Both the position numbers and the translations under genes were made by a program. Below the pieces are notes generated by a model, which worked only from the letters and a program-made list of their open reading frames with translations, ran no database searches and was not told where the DNA came from. A stretch of 64,000 nucleotides of DNA. Origin: Streptomyces luteogriseus. GTDB lineage: Bacteria; Actinomycetota; Actinomycetes; Streptomycetales; Streptomycetaceae. Of the stretch, positions 17,163-24,799 are shown piece by piece (within the stretch, counting starts at the first letter, position 1; each line of letters starts with the position of its first letter). Location: contig NZ_JACHMS010000001.1 in assembly GCF_014205055.1 (NCBI RefSeq), positions 434,001-498,000 on the forward strand, in the 5' to 3' direction.

Positions 17163-18062
17163 ATGGGCGCCATGTGTGCGGTGCGAATGCATGAGGACGA
17201 GCTGGCCGTCGACGTCCCGCTGGTCGGCCGGCTGATCGCGGAGCAGTTCCCGCGGTGGGCCGGACTGCCCCTGCGGCGCCTGGAGTCCTCCGGGACGGAG
17301 AACGCCATGTTCCGCCTCGGTGCGGACAAGGTCGTACGGCTCCCCCGGCATCCCCGTGCCGTGGACGCCATCGCCCACGAACTGCGCTGGCTGCCCAGGC
17401 TCGCCCCCGCGCTGCCCGCCGCCTCCCCCGAACCCCTCGGGCGGGGCGAGCCCGACGACCGGTTCCCCTGGCCCTGGTCGGTGTTCGGCTGGCTGGACGG
17501 CAGCAACCCGGTGCCCGGCGCGCTCGAGAAACCCGTGCCCCTCGCCGAGGACCTGGCGGCGTACGTCACGGCCCTGCGCGGGATCGACGCGTCCGAGGGC
17601 CCACCCGGCTACCGGGGAGTACCCCTGGCGGCACGGGACCCCTTCATGCGCGAGGCGCTCGCACGCCTCGCGGGGCGGGTCGACACCGCCGCGGTCACGA
17701 AGGCGTGGGAGGAGGCCCTGCGCGCTCCCGGGCACACCGGGCCGCCGGCCTGGGCCCACGGCGACCTGATGGCCGGAAACCTCCTGGTCACGGGCGGACG
17801 GCTCAGCGCGGTGATCGACTTCGGCACGGTGGGGGTCGGTGATCCAGCCGTCGACCTCATCGCTGCCTGGTGTGTGCTGCCCGCCGCGGCCCGTGACGTC
17901 CTCCGGGACGCCGTGGGTGCCGGTGAGGCCGAGTGGGCACGGGCCCGGGGCTGGGCCCTGTCGATCGCGGTCATCGCCCTGCCGTACTACTGGGACACGA
18001 ACCCGCCGGTCGCGGAGAACTCCCGGCATGTGATCGGGGAGATCCTGGCCGAGACGGCGTAG
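17163..18062 (+). CDS. Aminoglycoside-phosphotransferase-family kinase
   Basis: The protein has 299 residues. The APH/choline-kinase fold is shown by the Brenner motif WAHGDLMAGNLL with catalytic Asp and Asn, and by the metal-binding IDFGTVGVGDPAVDL. The N-terminal lobe has ENAMFRLGADKVVRLPR with the probable ATP lysine. Possible starts are ATG 17163, 17172 or 17187, and none has a clear ribosome-binding site. The natural substrate (antibiotic, sugar or choline-like) is not indicated. No resistance function should be inferred without testing. Confidence 0.8.
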   Translation: MGAMCAVRMHEDELAVDVPLVGRLIAEQFPRWAGLPLRRLESSGTENAMFRLGADKVVRLPRHPRAVDAIAHELRWLPRLAPALPAASPEPLGRGEPDDRFPWPWSVFGWLDGSNPVPGALEKPVPLAEDLAAYVTALRGIDASEGPPGYRGVPLAARDPFMREALARLAGRVDTAAVTKAWEEALRAPGHTGPPAWAHGDLMAGNLLVTGGRLSAVIDFGTVGVGDPAVDLIAAWCVLPAAARDVLRDAVGAGEAEWARARGWALSIAVIALPYYWDTNPPVAENSRHVIGEILAETA

Positions 18063-18110
18063 GGGCGGAGACGGCGAACGGGCGGGAAACCGCGTAGGGG
18101 CGGGCAACGG

Positions 18111-18140
18111 CGCAGGGGCGGAGACGGCTCCGCCCCTGCG
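18111..18140. terminator. Strong bidirectional hairpin terminator
   Basis: CGCAGGGGCGGAG and CTCCGCCCCTGCG form a perfect 13-bp stem with loop ACGG. It lies between the convergent APH-type kinase and PhnB-like genes. Ahead of it, partial copies of GGGGCGG(A/G) are repeated between 18062 and 18110. Confidence 0.75.
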
Positions 18141-18165
18141 GGGGGCAGTCCCGCCCGGGGGCACG

Positions 18166-18648
18166 TCACTCGCCCGCGTACGCCTTCTCCAGGGTCGCGA
18201 TGTCGAACTTGCTCATCGCCATGAACGCCTGGGTGACGCGGGCCGTCTTCGCGGGATCCGGGTCGGTGATCATCGCGTCGAGCCGGTCCGGGACGATCTG
18301 CCAGGACACGCCGAACCGGTCCTTGAGCCAGCCGCAGGGGCCGGGCTCGCCGCCGTTCTCGGTGAGCTTGCTCCAGTAGTGGTCGATCTCCTCCTGGTTC
18401 TCGCAGAAGAGCATGAAGGAGGTGGCTTCGGTGAACTTGAACTGGGGGCCGCCGTTGAGGCCGAGGAAGCGGTGCCCGTTGGCCGTGAACTCGACCGTCA
18501 TCACGCTGCCGGCGGCCTGGGGCGCTCCCTCGGGGTAGCGCGCGATCCTGCCGATGCTGGAGTTCTTGAAGACCGAGACGTAGAAGTGGGCGGCCTCCTC
18601 GGCCCGGCCGTCGAACCAGAGGCACGTGGTGAAACCGTCGGTGGTCAT
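18166..18648 (-). CDS. PhnB-like VOC-family protein
   Basis: The protein has 160 residues, with AGGAGG 4 nt before the ATG at 18648. FTTCLWFDGRAEEAAHFYVSVF, SVMTVEFTANGHRFLGLNGGP and CGWLKDRFGVSWQIVP are the marks of the PhnB / '3-demethylubiquinone methyltransferase-like' branch of the VOC superfamily. Despite that old family name it has no methyltransferase fold. Function unknown. Confidence 0.85.
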   Translation of the reverse strand: MTTDGFTTCLWFDGRAEEAAHFYVSVFKNSSIGRIARYPEGAPQAAGSVMTVEFTANGHRFLGLNGGPQFKFTEATSFMLFCENQEEIDHYWSKLTENGGEPGPCGWLKDRFGVSWQIVPDRLDAMITDPDPAKTARVTQAFMAMSKFDIATLEKAYAGE

Positions 18649-18772
18649 GAGTCCTCCTGGTGGCGTGGAACGCTGTCACCACTGTCGACCGGTCCCCTCC
18701 CCGGAACTCATCGGCCGGGCGGCAGGAAAAATTCGGGTGGTCGCTACACCGTTCGGAACTAGGCTCGCTGCC

Positions 18773-19996
18773 ATGACGCCCACGCCCGCCGACAGCGGCA
18801 TCCGTCCCTTCCGCATCGACGTTCCGCAGAGCGACCTCGACGACCTCCACGACCGCCTCGACCGGGCCCGGTGGCCCGACGAGCTGCCCGGGGTGGGCTG
18901 GACGTACGGCGTTCCGTCGGGCTATCTGCGCGAGCTGGTGCGGCACTGGCGGCACGAGTACGACTGGCGGGCCGCCGAAGCCCGGCTCAACGCCTGGCCG
19001 CAGTTCACCACCGAGATCGACGGCGCGCGGGTGCACTTCGCGCACATCCGCTCCCCCGAGCCCGACGCCACCCCGCTGGTCGTCACGCACGGCTGGCCGG
19101 GGTCGATCGTCGAGTTCACCGACATCGTGGGGCCGCTGACGGACCCGGCCGCCCACGGCGGTGATCCGGCCGACGCCTTCCATGTGGTGCTGCCGAGCAT
19201 TCCCGGCTTCGGGTTCTCCGGCCCCACCCGGGAGACCGGCTGGGAGGCGCGCCGGATCGCCGACGCCTGGGCCGAACTGATGACGCGCCTCGGCTACGAC
19301 AGGTTCGGCGCCCAGGGCGGCGACTGGGGTGCGGCCATCTCCCGCGAACTGGGCCGCGTCCACCCCGGCCGGATCCTCGGCGTCCACCTCAATCTGCTGC
19401 CCGGCGGGCAGGCGACCACCGAGCCGACGGCCGAGGAGCTGGAGGCGCTGAGTCCCGCGGAGCGGGAGCGCACGCTCACCTCCTGGCGCCGGTGGGAGAA
19501 GTGGTCCCGCGAGGGGACGGGCTACTTCCATGTGCAGTCCACCCGCCCACAGACCCTGTCCTACGCCCTCACGGACTCCCCCGTGGGGCAACTCGCCTGG
19601 ATCGTCGAGAAGTTCCAGGAGTGGACGGACTCCGGGGAGCTGCCCGAGGAGGCCGTCGACCGGGACCTGATGCTCACCAACGTGATGCTGTACTGGCTCA
19701 CGGGCACGGCGGGTTCGTCCGCCCGGGTCTACTACGAGCGCGCACACGCCCGGGGTGAGCGGATCGCCGCCCCGCAGGAGCCCTCCACCGCGCCCACCGC
19801 GGTGGCGTCCTTCTTCGGCGACCCCCAGATCCCGCTGCGCCACAAGGCCGAGCGGACGGAGAACATCGTCCGCTGGACGGAGTTCGACCGCGGCGGGCAC
19901 TTCGCGGCGCTGGAGAAGCCGGACCTGCTGGTCGGTGACGTGCGGGCGTTCTTCCGCCGGTTGCGCGAGAAGGGCTGGTTCGGGCTCTGCCGGTAG
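18773..19996 (+). CDS. Epoxide hydrolase with N-terminal EHN domain
   Basis: The protein has 407 residues. The EHN domain (about 8-115) opens [20 protein letters not shown]. The alpha/beta-hydrolase part has the oxyanion motif HGWPGS and the nucleophile Asp in QGGDWGAAI, with the catalytic His in [10 protein letters not shown]. It opens epoxides to diols through a covalent ester. A TAGGCT element 7 nt before the ATG (18760-18765) and no ribosome-binding site suggest a leaderless mRNA. Confidence 0.9.
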   Translation: MTPTPADSGIRPFRIDVPQSDLDDLHDRLDRARWPDELPGVGWTYGVPSGYLRELVRHWRHEYDWRAAEARLNAWPQFTTEIDGARVHFAHIRSPEPDATPLVVTHGWPGSIVEFTDIVGPLTDPAAHGGDPADAFHVVLPSIPGFGFSGPTRETGWEARRIADAWAELMTRLGYDRFGAQGGDWGAAISRELGRVHPGRILGVHLNLLPGGQATTEPTAEELEALSPAERERTLTSWRRWEKWSREGTGYFHVQSTRPQTLSYALTDSPVGQLAWIVEKFQEWTDSGELPEEAVDRDLMLTNVMLYWLTGTAGSSARVYYERAHARGERIAAPQEPSTAPTAVASFFGDPQIPLRHKAERTENIVRWTEFDRGGHFAALEKPDLLVGDVRAFFRRLREKGWFGLCR

Positions 19997-19999
19997 CGG

Positions 20000-20016
20000 A
20001 TCTGCCGAGGGCAGAG
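20000..20016. promoter_or_regulatory. PopR operator upstream of clpP3-clpP4
   Basis: TCTGCC-GAG-GGCAGA at 20001-20015 is a perfect 6-bp dyad with a 3-nt spacer. It closely matches the PopR target described for Streptomyces clpP3-clpP4 (TTCTGCC-N3-GGCAGAA). It lies about 95 bp before clpP3, and popR itself is present downstream of clpP4, so the pairing is consistent. A half-site CTCTGCC stands at 19985-19991. Confidence 0.75.
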
Positions 20017-20110
20017 AAACCGTTCGCGGGCATCGTCCGAGGTCAAGAGTGGAGTCGACGGCACATCCCCGACACGTCCGCGGCACCTGTCGCCGCGACG
20101 AGGAGAACCG

Positions 20111-20752
20111 ATGACTCCACTCACGACACTCACCCCGCGGGCGGAGGAGGGCGACACCCCTCCGACCCGCTTCGACGACCATCTGGCCGCCCAACTGCTG
20201 GCGCAGCGCATCGTGCTGCTGGGCACCCAGGTCGACGAGGTCTCCGCGAACCGGGTCTGCTCCCAGTTGCTCATCCTGTCCGCGGAGGACACCCACACCG
20301 ACATCAGCCTCTACATCAACAGCCCGGGCGGTGCGGTGCACGCGGGTCTGGCCATCTACGACACGATGCGGCTGATCCCGAACGACGTCTCCACGCTGGC
20401 CATGGGGTTCGCGGCCAGCATGGGCCAGTTCCTGCTGAGCGTCGGCGCGCCGGGCAAGCGCTACGCACTGCCGAACGCGCGGATCATGATGCACCAGCCG
20501 TCGGCGGGCATCGGCGGCACCACCGCCGACATCGAGATCCAGGCGGAGAACCTGGAGTTCACCAAGCGGACCATCGAGCGGATCACCGCCGAGCACACCG
20601 GCCAGAGCCCGGAGGCCATCTCCCGGGACGGCGACCGCGACCGCTGGTTCACGGCCGAGGAGGCCAGGGAGTACGGCATGGTGGACCGGGTCGTGGAGTC
20701 CCTCGCGGACGTCCGCCCGGCGGCCACCCGGCGCAGGATGGGGCTGCAGTGA
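20111..20752 (+). CDS. clpP3: ATP-dependent Clp protease proteolytic subunit ClpP3
   Basis: The protein has 213 residues, with GAGGAGA before the ATG. The full catalytic triad of ClpP is present: Ser in GFAASMGQF, His in IMMHQPSAG, Asp in [22 protein letters not shown] is the oxyanion strand. ClpP tetradecamers degrade proteins delivered by Clp ATPases. With clpP4 and popR in the same arrangement as in S. coelicolor/lividans, it is the conditional clpP3-clpP4 operon, induced when ClpP1/P2 fail. It overlaps clpP4 at the stop/start. Confidence 0.93.
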   Translation: MTPLTTLTPRAEEGDTPPTRFDDHLAAQLLAQRIVLLGTQVDEVSANRVCSQLLILSAEDTHTDISLYINSPGGAVHAGLAIYDTMRLIPNDVSTLAMGFAASMGQFLLSVGAPGKRYALPNARIMMHQPSAGIGGTTADIEIQAENLEFTKRTIERITAEHTGQSPEAISRDGDRDRWFTAEEAREYGMVDRVVESLADVRPAATRRRMGLQ

Positions 20753-21354
20753 TGGGTACGTACACGATTCCGAACGTCGTCGAGCGCACCCCGCAGGGCG
20801 AGCGGTCCTACGACGTGTTCAGCCGGCTGCTGTCCGAGCGCATCATCTTCCTCGGCACCGAGATCGACGACGGTGTCGCCAACGTCGTCATCGCCCAGCT
20901 CCTCCACCTGGAGTCGTCCTCCCCGGAGAGCGAGATCGCGATCTACCTCAACTCGCCGGGCGGCTCGTTCACCTCGCTCATGGCGATCTACGACACCATG
21001 ACGTTCGTCCAGGCGCCGATCTCCACGTTCTGCGTCGGGCAGGCGGCCTCCACGGCGGCCGTGCTGCTGGCCGGCGGGGATCCAGGGCGGCGGTTCGTGC
21101 TGGAGCACTCGCGGGTGCTGCTCGGACAGCCGGCCGCGGGCGGGCAGCGCGGCATGGTGTCCGACTTGGCGCTCCAGGCCAAGGAGATGGTGCGGATCCG
21201 CTCCCAGGTGGAGGAGGTGCTGGCGCGGCACACCCATCACGACGTGGCGGCCCTGCGGGCCGACATGGACCGCGACAAGGTGTTCACCGCGCAGGAGGCG
21301 GTGGGCTACGGGCTGGCCGACGAGGTGCTCAGCCGGCGCCTCGTCACGGTCTGA
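20752..21354 (+). CDS. clpP4: ClpP4-type Clp protease subunit lacking the catalytic His
   Basis: The protein has 200 residues. ATG 20752 overlaps the clpP3 stop in TGATG; a GTG at 20749 is the alternative, and both imply translational coupling. The Ser region is retained ([11 protein letters not shown]), as are LNSPGGSF and the Asp region [11 protein letters not shown]. The position of the catalytic His is Gly: [10 protein letters not shown] against MMHQPSAGI in the upstream partner. The subunit is therefore predicted to be inactive or weakly active alone and to act in a mixed ClpP3/ClpP4 complex. Confidence 0.9.
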   Translation: MGTYTIPNVVERTPQGERSYDVFSRLLSERIIFLGTEIDDGVANVVIAQLLHLESSSPESEIAIYLNSPGGSFTSLMAIYDTMTFVQAPISTFCVGQAASTAAVLLAGGDPGRRFVLEHSRVLLGQPAAGGQRGMVSDLALQAKEMVRIRSQVEEVLARHTHHDVAALRADMDRDKVFTAQEAVGYGLADEVLSRRLVTV

Positions 21355-21375
21355 GGCGCCGGCCGGCGGGACGGC

Positions 21376-21789
21376 TCAGGCGGCCAGGCACATGCCGTCG
21401 TGCGACGAGGTGGTGGCCCTGCGGCGGCCGCCGGCCACGTGGCGGGACGTGACGCGGGCCAGTTCGCCCTGCGCCCTCGTCAGCAGGTCGCCGAGGCCCA
21501 GTCCGAGGGCGTGGGCGGCGGCCGCGAGGACCTCCGAGGAGGCCTCCTTGCGGCCGCGCTCCACCTCCGAGAGGTAGGGCATGGAGATCCGTGCCTCGTC
21601 GGCGACGTCCTTCAACGTGCGCTCCTGTGCGAGGCGTTCACGGCGCAGTACGTCGCCCACCAGGTCCCGCCACAGCGGCTCCTTCGCGGCGGGGGTCGGC
21701 GGCGCCTGGCGCGGCGGCGCACCGGGGGGACGCGCCCCGTGGGGGCGCAGGGGGATGACTCGGGCTTCGTTCGGCAGCTGGTTGGTCAC
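21376..21789 (-). CDS. popR: PopR, XRE-family regulator of clpP3-clpP4
   Basis: The protein has 137 residues. The HTH at about 50-105 reads RRERLAQERTLKDVADEARISMPYLSEVERGRKEASSEVLAAAAHALGL split over helices typical of the Cro/C1 fold; the first 40 residues are Pro-rich. The C-terminus is CLAA. In S. lividans, PopR activates clpP3-clpP4 and is destroyed by ClpP1/P2 through its terminal alanines. The same end is present here, and the operator at 20000-20016 matches, so the feedback circuit seems intact. The gene is convergent with clpP4. Confidence 0.88.
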   Translation of the reverse strand: MTNQLPNEARVIPLRPHGARPPGAPPRQAPPTPAAKEPLWRDLVGDVLRRERLAQERTLKDVADEARISMPYLSEVERGRKEASSEVLAAAAHALGLGLGDLLTRAQGELARVTSRHVAGGRRRATTSSHDGMCLAA

Positions 21790-21931
21790 TTCTCCAGCCT
21801 AGGAATCCCGCCCGCCGGGGGAAGGGCCCGGCGTTCCGCCCTGGGTGGAATCACCCCGCGGACGAGAGGGAAGGGAACATTCCGCTCGATTTCGCCCAGG
21901 GAAAAATCGGAGGGCATGGTGCGCGTCATCC

Positions 21932-21940
21932 CGGGTACCC
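21932..21940 (+). promoter_or_regulatory. GGGTAC motif, possible SigB-class -10 element
   Basis: CGGGTACCC stands 54 nt before the sigma-factor start. The SigB/F-class -10 consensus is GGGTA(C/T). The same CGGGTACCC recurs at 23550-23558 ahead of the partner anti-sigma gene. A matching GTTT-type -35 is not obvious, so autoregulation is only suggested. Confidence 0.35.
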
Positions 21941-21993
21941 GCAACCCGGGAGTACCTAGGCAGATGTCCGCCGTGACGTTCGTGGGAGAGGTA

Positions 21994-22881
21994 ATGGAGA
22001 CCGCCGTGATCCGGTCGAAGGCACAGGTCGTCGAAGAGAACGCCGAGGCCAGCGCGGGTGACGGAGCACTGCCGGGCGTCGTGGACCCGCGGTCCGTGGC
22101 CCCGCGGGACGCGAGGCAGCTGTCCCGCCAGTTCTTCCAGCGCCTGACGGAACTCGAAGAGGGAACGCACGAGTACCAGTACGCGCGCAACACCCTGATC
22201 GAGATGAACATGTCGCTCGTGCGCTTCGCGGCCGGCCGGTTCCGAGGCCGCGGCGACGACATGGAGGACATCGTCCAGACCGGCATGATCGGCCTGATCA
22301 AGGCCATCGACCGGTTCGAGCTCTCGCGCGAGGTCGAGTTCACCTCCTTCGCGCTGCCGTACATCGTCGGCGAGATCAAGCGGTTCTTCCGGGACACGAC
22401 GTGGGCGGTACACGTGCCGAGGCGGCTCCAGGAGCTGCGCGTGGAACTGGCCAAGGCCCGTGAGGAGCTCGCCAGCCGTCTGGACCGCGAGCCGACGGTC
22501 GCCGAGCTGGCGACCCTGATGAACATCTCCGAGCGTGAGGTCGTGGAGGGGCAGATCGCGGCGAACGGGTACAACTCGTCGTCGCTGGACGCCGCGCTCA
22601 CCGGCGACGGTCCGGAGGGCGGCGAGGCGGTCCTGGCCGACTTCATCGGTGTGGAGGAGGACGGGCTGCGGCTCGTCGAGGACTTCCACGCGCTGGCACC
22701 GCTCATGGCGGAGCTGAGCGAGCGCGACCGGCAGATCCTCCACATGCGGTTCGTGGAAGAGGCCACGCAGGCGGAGATCGGTGAGCAGCTCGGCTGCTCC
22801 CAGATGCACGTCTCCCGCCTGATCAAGCGGATCATCACGCGACTGCGCGAGGGCATGCTGGGCGAGCTGGGCTGCGCCTGA
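21994..22881 (+). CDS. RNA polymerase sigma factor of the SigB/SigF family (SigL-like)
   Basis: The protein has 295 residues from the ATG at 21994, with GGGAG 5 nt upstream. Region 2 reads LIEMNMSLVRFAAGRFRGRG and DIVQTGMIGLIKAIDRFE. Region 3 has VPRRLQELRVELAKAREELASRL, and region 4 has the HTH ATQAEIGEQLGCSQMHVSRLIKRI. This is the stress-type group with an anti-sigma partner. The neighbourhood popR-clpP3-clpP4 is, as I recall, where S. coelicolor keeps sigL, so an orthologous role is inferred from synteny. A convergent anti-sigma-like kinase gene follows. Confidence 0.88.
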   Translation: METAVIRSKAQVVEENAEASAGDGALPGVVDPRSVAPRDARQLSRQFFQRLTELEEGTHEYQYARNTLIEMNMSLVRFAAGRFRGRGDDMEDIVQTGMIGLIKAIDRFELSREVEFTSFALPYIVGEIKRFFRDTTWAVHVPRRLQELRVELAKAREELASRLDREPTVAELATLMNISEREVVEGQIAANGYNSSSLDAALTGDGPEGGEAVLADFIGVEEDGLRLVEDFHALAPLMAELSERDRQILHMRFVEEATQAEIGEQLGCSQMHVSRLIKRIITRLREGMLGELGCA

Positions 22882-22908
22882 CACCCTCGTCCGGCTCGGC
22901 CGGGAAGC

Positions 22909-22947
22909 GGGGTGCCGTCCCCCACGCGGGAGTGGGCCGGCACCCGC
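22909..22947. terminator. Hairpin between sigma-factor and anti-sigma genes
   Basis: GGGTGCCG pairs with CGGCACCC, with an inner CCCAC/GTGGG stem, forming a long interrupted hairpin in the gap between two convergent genes. Confidence 0.5.
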
Positions 22948-22990
22948 GGCTGTCTCCCACCCCTGGATTCCGTCGGCTCGCGACGGTGCC

Positions 22991-23455
22991 TCATCCCCGG
23001 GTTGCTTCGGAGAGCGGCAGCACGGCGCGCACCCGCTTGCCCACCGGCACCCGTTCCACGCTGACCTGCTCCGCGAGCGCGTGGACGATCTCCAGGCCGT
23101 GCCGGCCGATGCGCTCGGGGTCGCGGGGAAAGATGCGGGGCAGAGCGGAGCTGCTGTCGTAGACCGACACCGTCACCGCGGTGTCGGTGCCGACGAGTTC
23201 CAGGATGTACGGCCCGTTGCTGTGCCGGTCGGCGTTGGTGATCAGCTCGCTGACCACCAGCAGCACGGCGCCGTCGACACGCTCGTCGATCCGCGCGCAC
23301 CACTCGGTCCTGAGCTGGTCGAGAAAGAGCGCGGCGAAGGACCGCGCCTCGGCGATGCAGCCCTGCTCGCCGGTGTAGTGTGCCGCCCGCCGCAGCGGTT
23401 CCACGGGCACGTCGAAACCAGTCGGTATCACTGCCCCGTCCAGGTGGTCGATCAT
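22991..23455 (-). CDS. Anti-sigma regulatory factor, GHKL ATPase (RsbW/SpoIIAB-like)
   Basis: The protein has 154 residues from the ATG at 23455 (GAGAGA upstream; a longer start at 23497 is less likely). The N-box is LVVSELITNADRHS, the G1 region is VYDSSSALPRI, and the G2 region is GRHGLEIVHALAEQ. These serine-kinase-type ATPases bind sigma factors of the SigB group and release them through an antagonist. Its place next to a SigB-class sigma gene supports this partner, though convergent orientation is unusual for a pair. No antagonist gene is seen nearby. Confidence 0.8.
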   Translation of the reverse strand: MIDHLDGAVIPTGFDVPVEPLRRAAHYTGEQGCIAEARSFAALFLDQLRTEWCARIDERVDGAVLLVVSELITNADRHSNGPYILELVGTDTAVTVSVYDSSSALPRIFPRDPERIGRHGLEIVHALAEQVSVERVPVGKRVRAVLPLSEATRG

Positions 23456-23643
23456 TCTTTTCTCTCTGGGATGCCGGACTGGCCGGACGCTCTGCACCAG
23501 TGCTCGTACCCGAGGTCGGCCTTCACAGTCCTGACAGATTCTCCCCCATCGGGTACCCCGGGCATTGTCCCCCCTTCACGGGGCACTCGGAAGGAATTCA
23601 GGGTCGGCCGAGGGCGGCCGGGCCGGATCACCGGAGGTGGGCG

Positions 23644-23781
23644 GTGGCCTGGTGGACATGGCTGGTCGTGGTGATCGCGGCGCTCGTCGCCGTCGCGGCG
23701 GTGACACTCGCCGTGCAGGCGGGCCGGCGGTCGGGGACCGTCATCGCGGTCCGGCGCCGCGGCGGAAAGGGCCCGCGATGA
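23644..23781 (+). CDS. 45-residue single-pass membrane protein
   Basis: A GTG at 23644 has GGAGG 6 nt upstream. The product is one hydrophobic helix (WTWLVVVIAALVAVAAVTLAV) followed by a basic tail (RRRGGKGPR). Its stop overlaps the next start in ATGA, so it is translationally coupled to the PRC-barrel genes. It may anchor or recruit them. No known family. Confidence 0.65.
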   Translation: MAWWTWLVVVIAALVAVAAVTLAVQAGRRSGTVIAVRRRGGKGPR

Positions 23782-24362
23782 ACGAGCTGCTGGCCGCACG
23801 CAGTCTGACGACCCTGCCGGTGGTCACCCTTGGCGGGGACGCCGTCGCCCAGGTCAAGGACACCGTCTTCGACTCCGCCGCCGGACGGATCACCGGTTTC
23901 ACGCTCAGCGGCCGGGGACTGCTGTCGGGCCCGCTGAAGCAGAGCCTGCCCTGGTCGGGGGTGCACGGCCTGGGCCCGTACGCGGTCATGATCCGTGACG
24001 CCCTCGTCCTGGAGGACACCTCCGTCGTGGTGGCACGGCGCGAGGCACAGCAGGGCCGAGTGCTGCACGCCACGGTGCTGACCGACGAGGGAGCCGAGGT
24101 CGGCACGGTGCTCGATGTGATCATCGAGAGCGGGACCAGCGGCCGGGTGGTGGGCTTCCGGATCGCCGCGGGCAAGGCCCTGGTGCAGGGCTCCAGACGC
24201 CGTCGGCACCGGGTGTACGTGCCGCGCGGCGAGACGCTCGCGGTCTCCGGCCGCGCCCTGGTCATCCCGGCGGATGCCACCCGCTACGTCGCCGATGACC
24301 TGTCCGCCTTCGTCGCCCGGGTCGGCGCCTTCCGGGCCGGTCGGGAGGGTACGGCGCCATGA
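23778..24362 (+). CDS. PRC-barrel domain protein
   Basis: The protein has 194 residues. Two PRC-barrel-like modules are visible: LGGDAVAQVKDTVFDSAAGRITGFTLSG (about 18-45) and LTDEGAEVGTVLDVIIESGTSGRVVGFRIAAG (about 101-132). It is in the middle of a three-gene unit joined by ATGA overlaps on both sides. PRC barrels are small beta-barrel binding modules found in RNA-processing and photosynthetic proteins; the role here is unknown. Confidence 0.75.
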   Translation: MNELLAARSLTTLPVVTLGGDAVAQVKDTVFDSAAGRITGFTLSGRGLLSGPLKQSLPWSGVHGLGPYAVMIRDALVLEDTSVVVARREAQQGRVLHATVLTDEGAEVGTVLDVIIESGTSGRVVGFRIAAGKALVQGSRRRRHRVYVPRGETLAVSGRALVIPADATRYVADDLSAFVARVGAFRAGREGTAP

Positions 24363-24775
24363 TGCTGTTCTCCGAGGCGCGGGGCCTGCCGGTGCTGACC
24401 CTGACCGAGGCGCAGGAGGTCGGCGTCGTCAGGTCGCTGACGGTCGACGCGGTGTCCGGGGTGGTCACCCACGTCCGGGTGCGGGGCCGTCACTCCCGCA
24501 AGGAGACCGTGCTGGCCTGGGGCGCCCTGCACGCCATCGGCCCGGACGCCGTGCTGGTCCGCTCCGCCGCCGAACCGGCCGAAGTGCCGCCGCACCACGA
24601 GCTGCCGGGCCTCAGGATCCTCACCGAGACGGGTGACACGCTCGGCACGGTCCAGGACGTGGCCTTCGAACCGGGGACGGGCCGGGTCGAGGCGGTCGTC
24701 ACCGCCCACGGCGACCTGCCGGCCGACCGGCTGCTCGGGCTCGGCGACTACGCGCTGGTGGTCCGCGCCGCCTGA
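24359..24775 (+). CDS. PRC-barrel domain protein
   Basis: The protein has 138 residues, starting in the ATGA overlap with the previous gene. Two PRC-like repeats appear: TLTEAQEVGVVRSLTVDAVSGVVTHVRV in the first half and ILTETGDTLGTVQDVAFEPGTGRVEAVV in the second. It looks like a shorter paralogue of its neighbour, so the pair probably arose by duplication and may form a mixed complex. Confidence 0.72.
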   Translation: MMLFSEARGLPVLTLTEAQEVGVVRSLTVDAVSGVVTHVRVRGRHSRKETVLAWGALHAIGPDAVLVRSAAEPAEVPPHHELPGLRILTETGDTLGTVQDVAFEPGTGRVEAVVTAHGDLPADRLLGLGDYALVVRAA

Positions 24776-24799
24776 GTCGTGCCGATCGGGCCGGCCGGG

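Noticed and set aside
17163..18062. Calling the APH-family gene an antibiotic-resistance determinant
   Set aside because: The fold also covers choline, homoserine and sugar kinases, and there is no adjacent biosynthetic cluster or diagnostic residue to support resistance.
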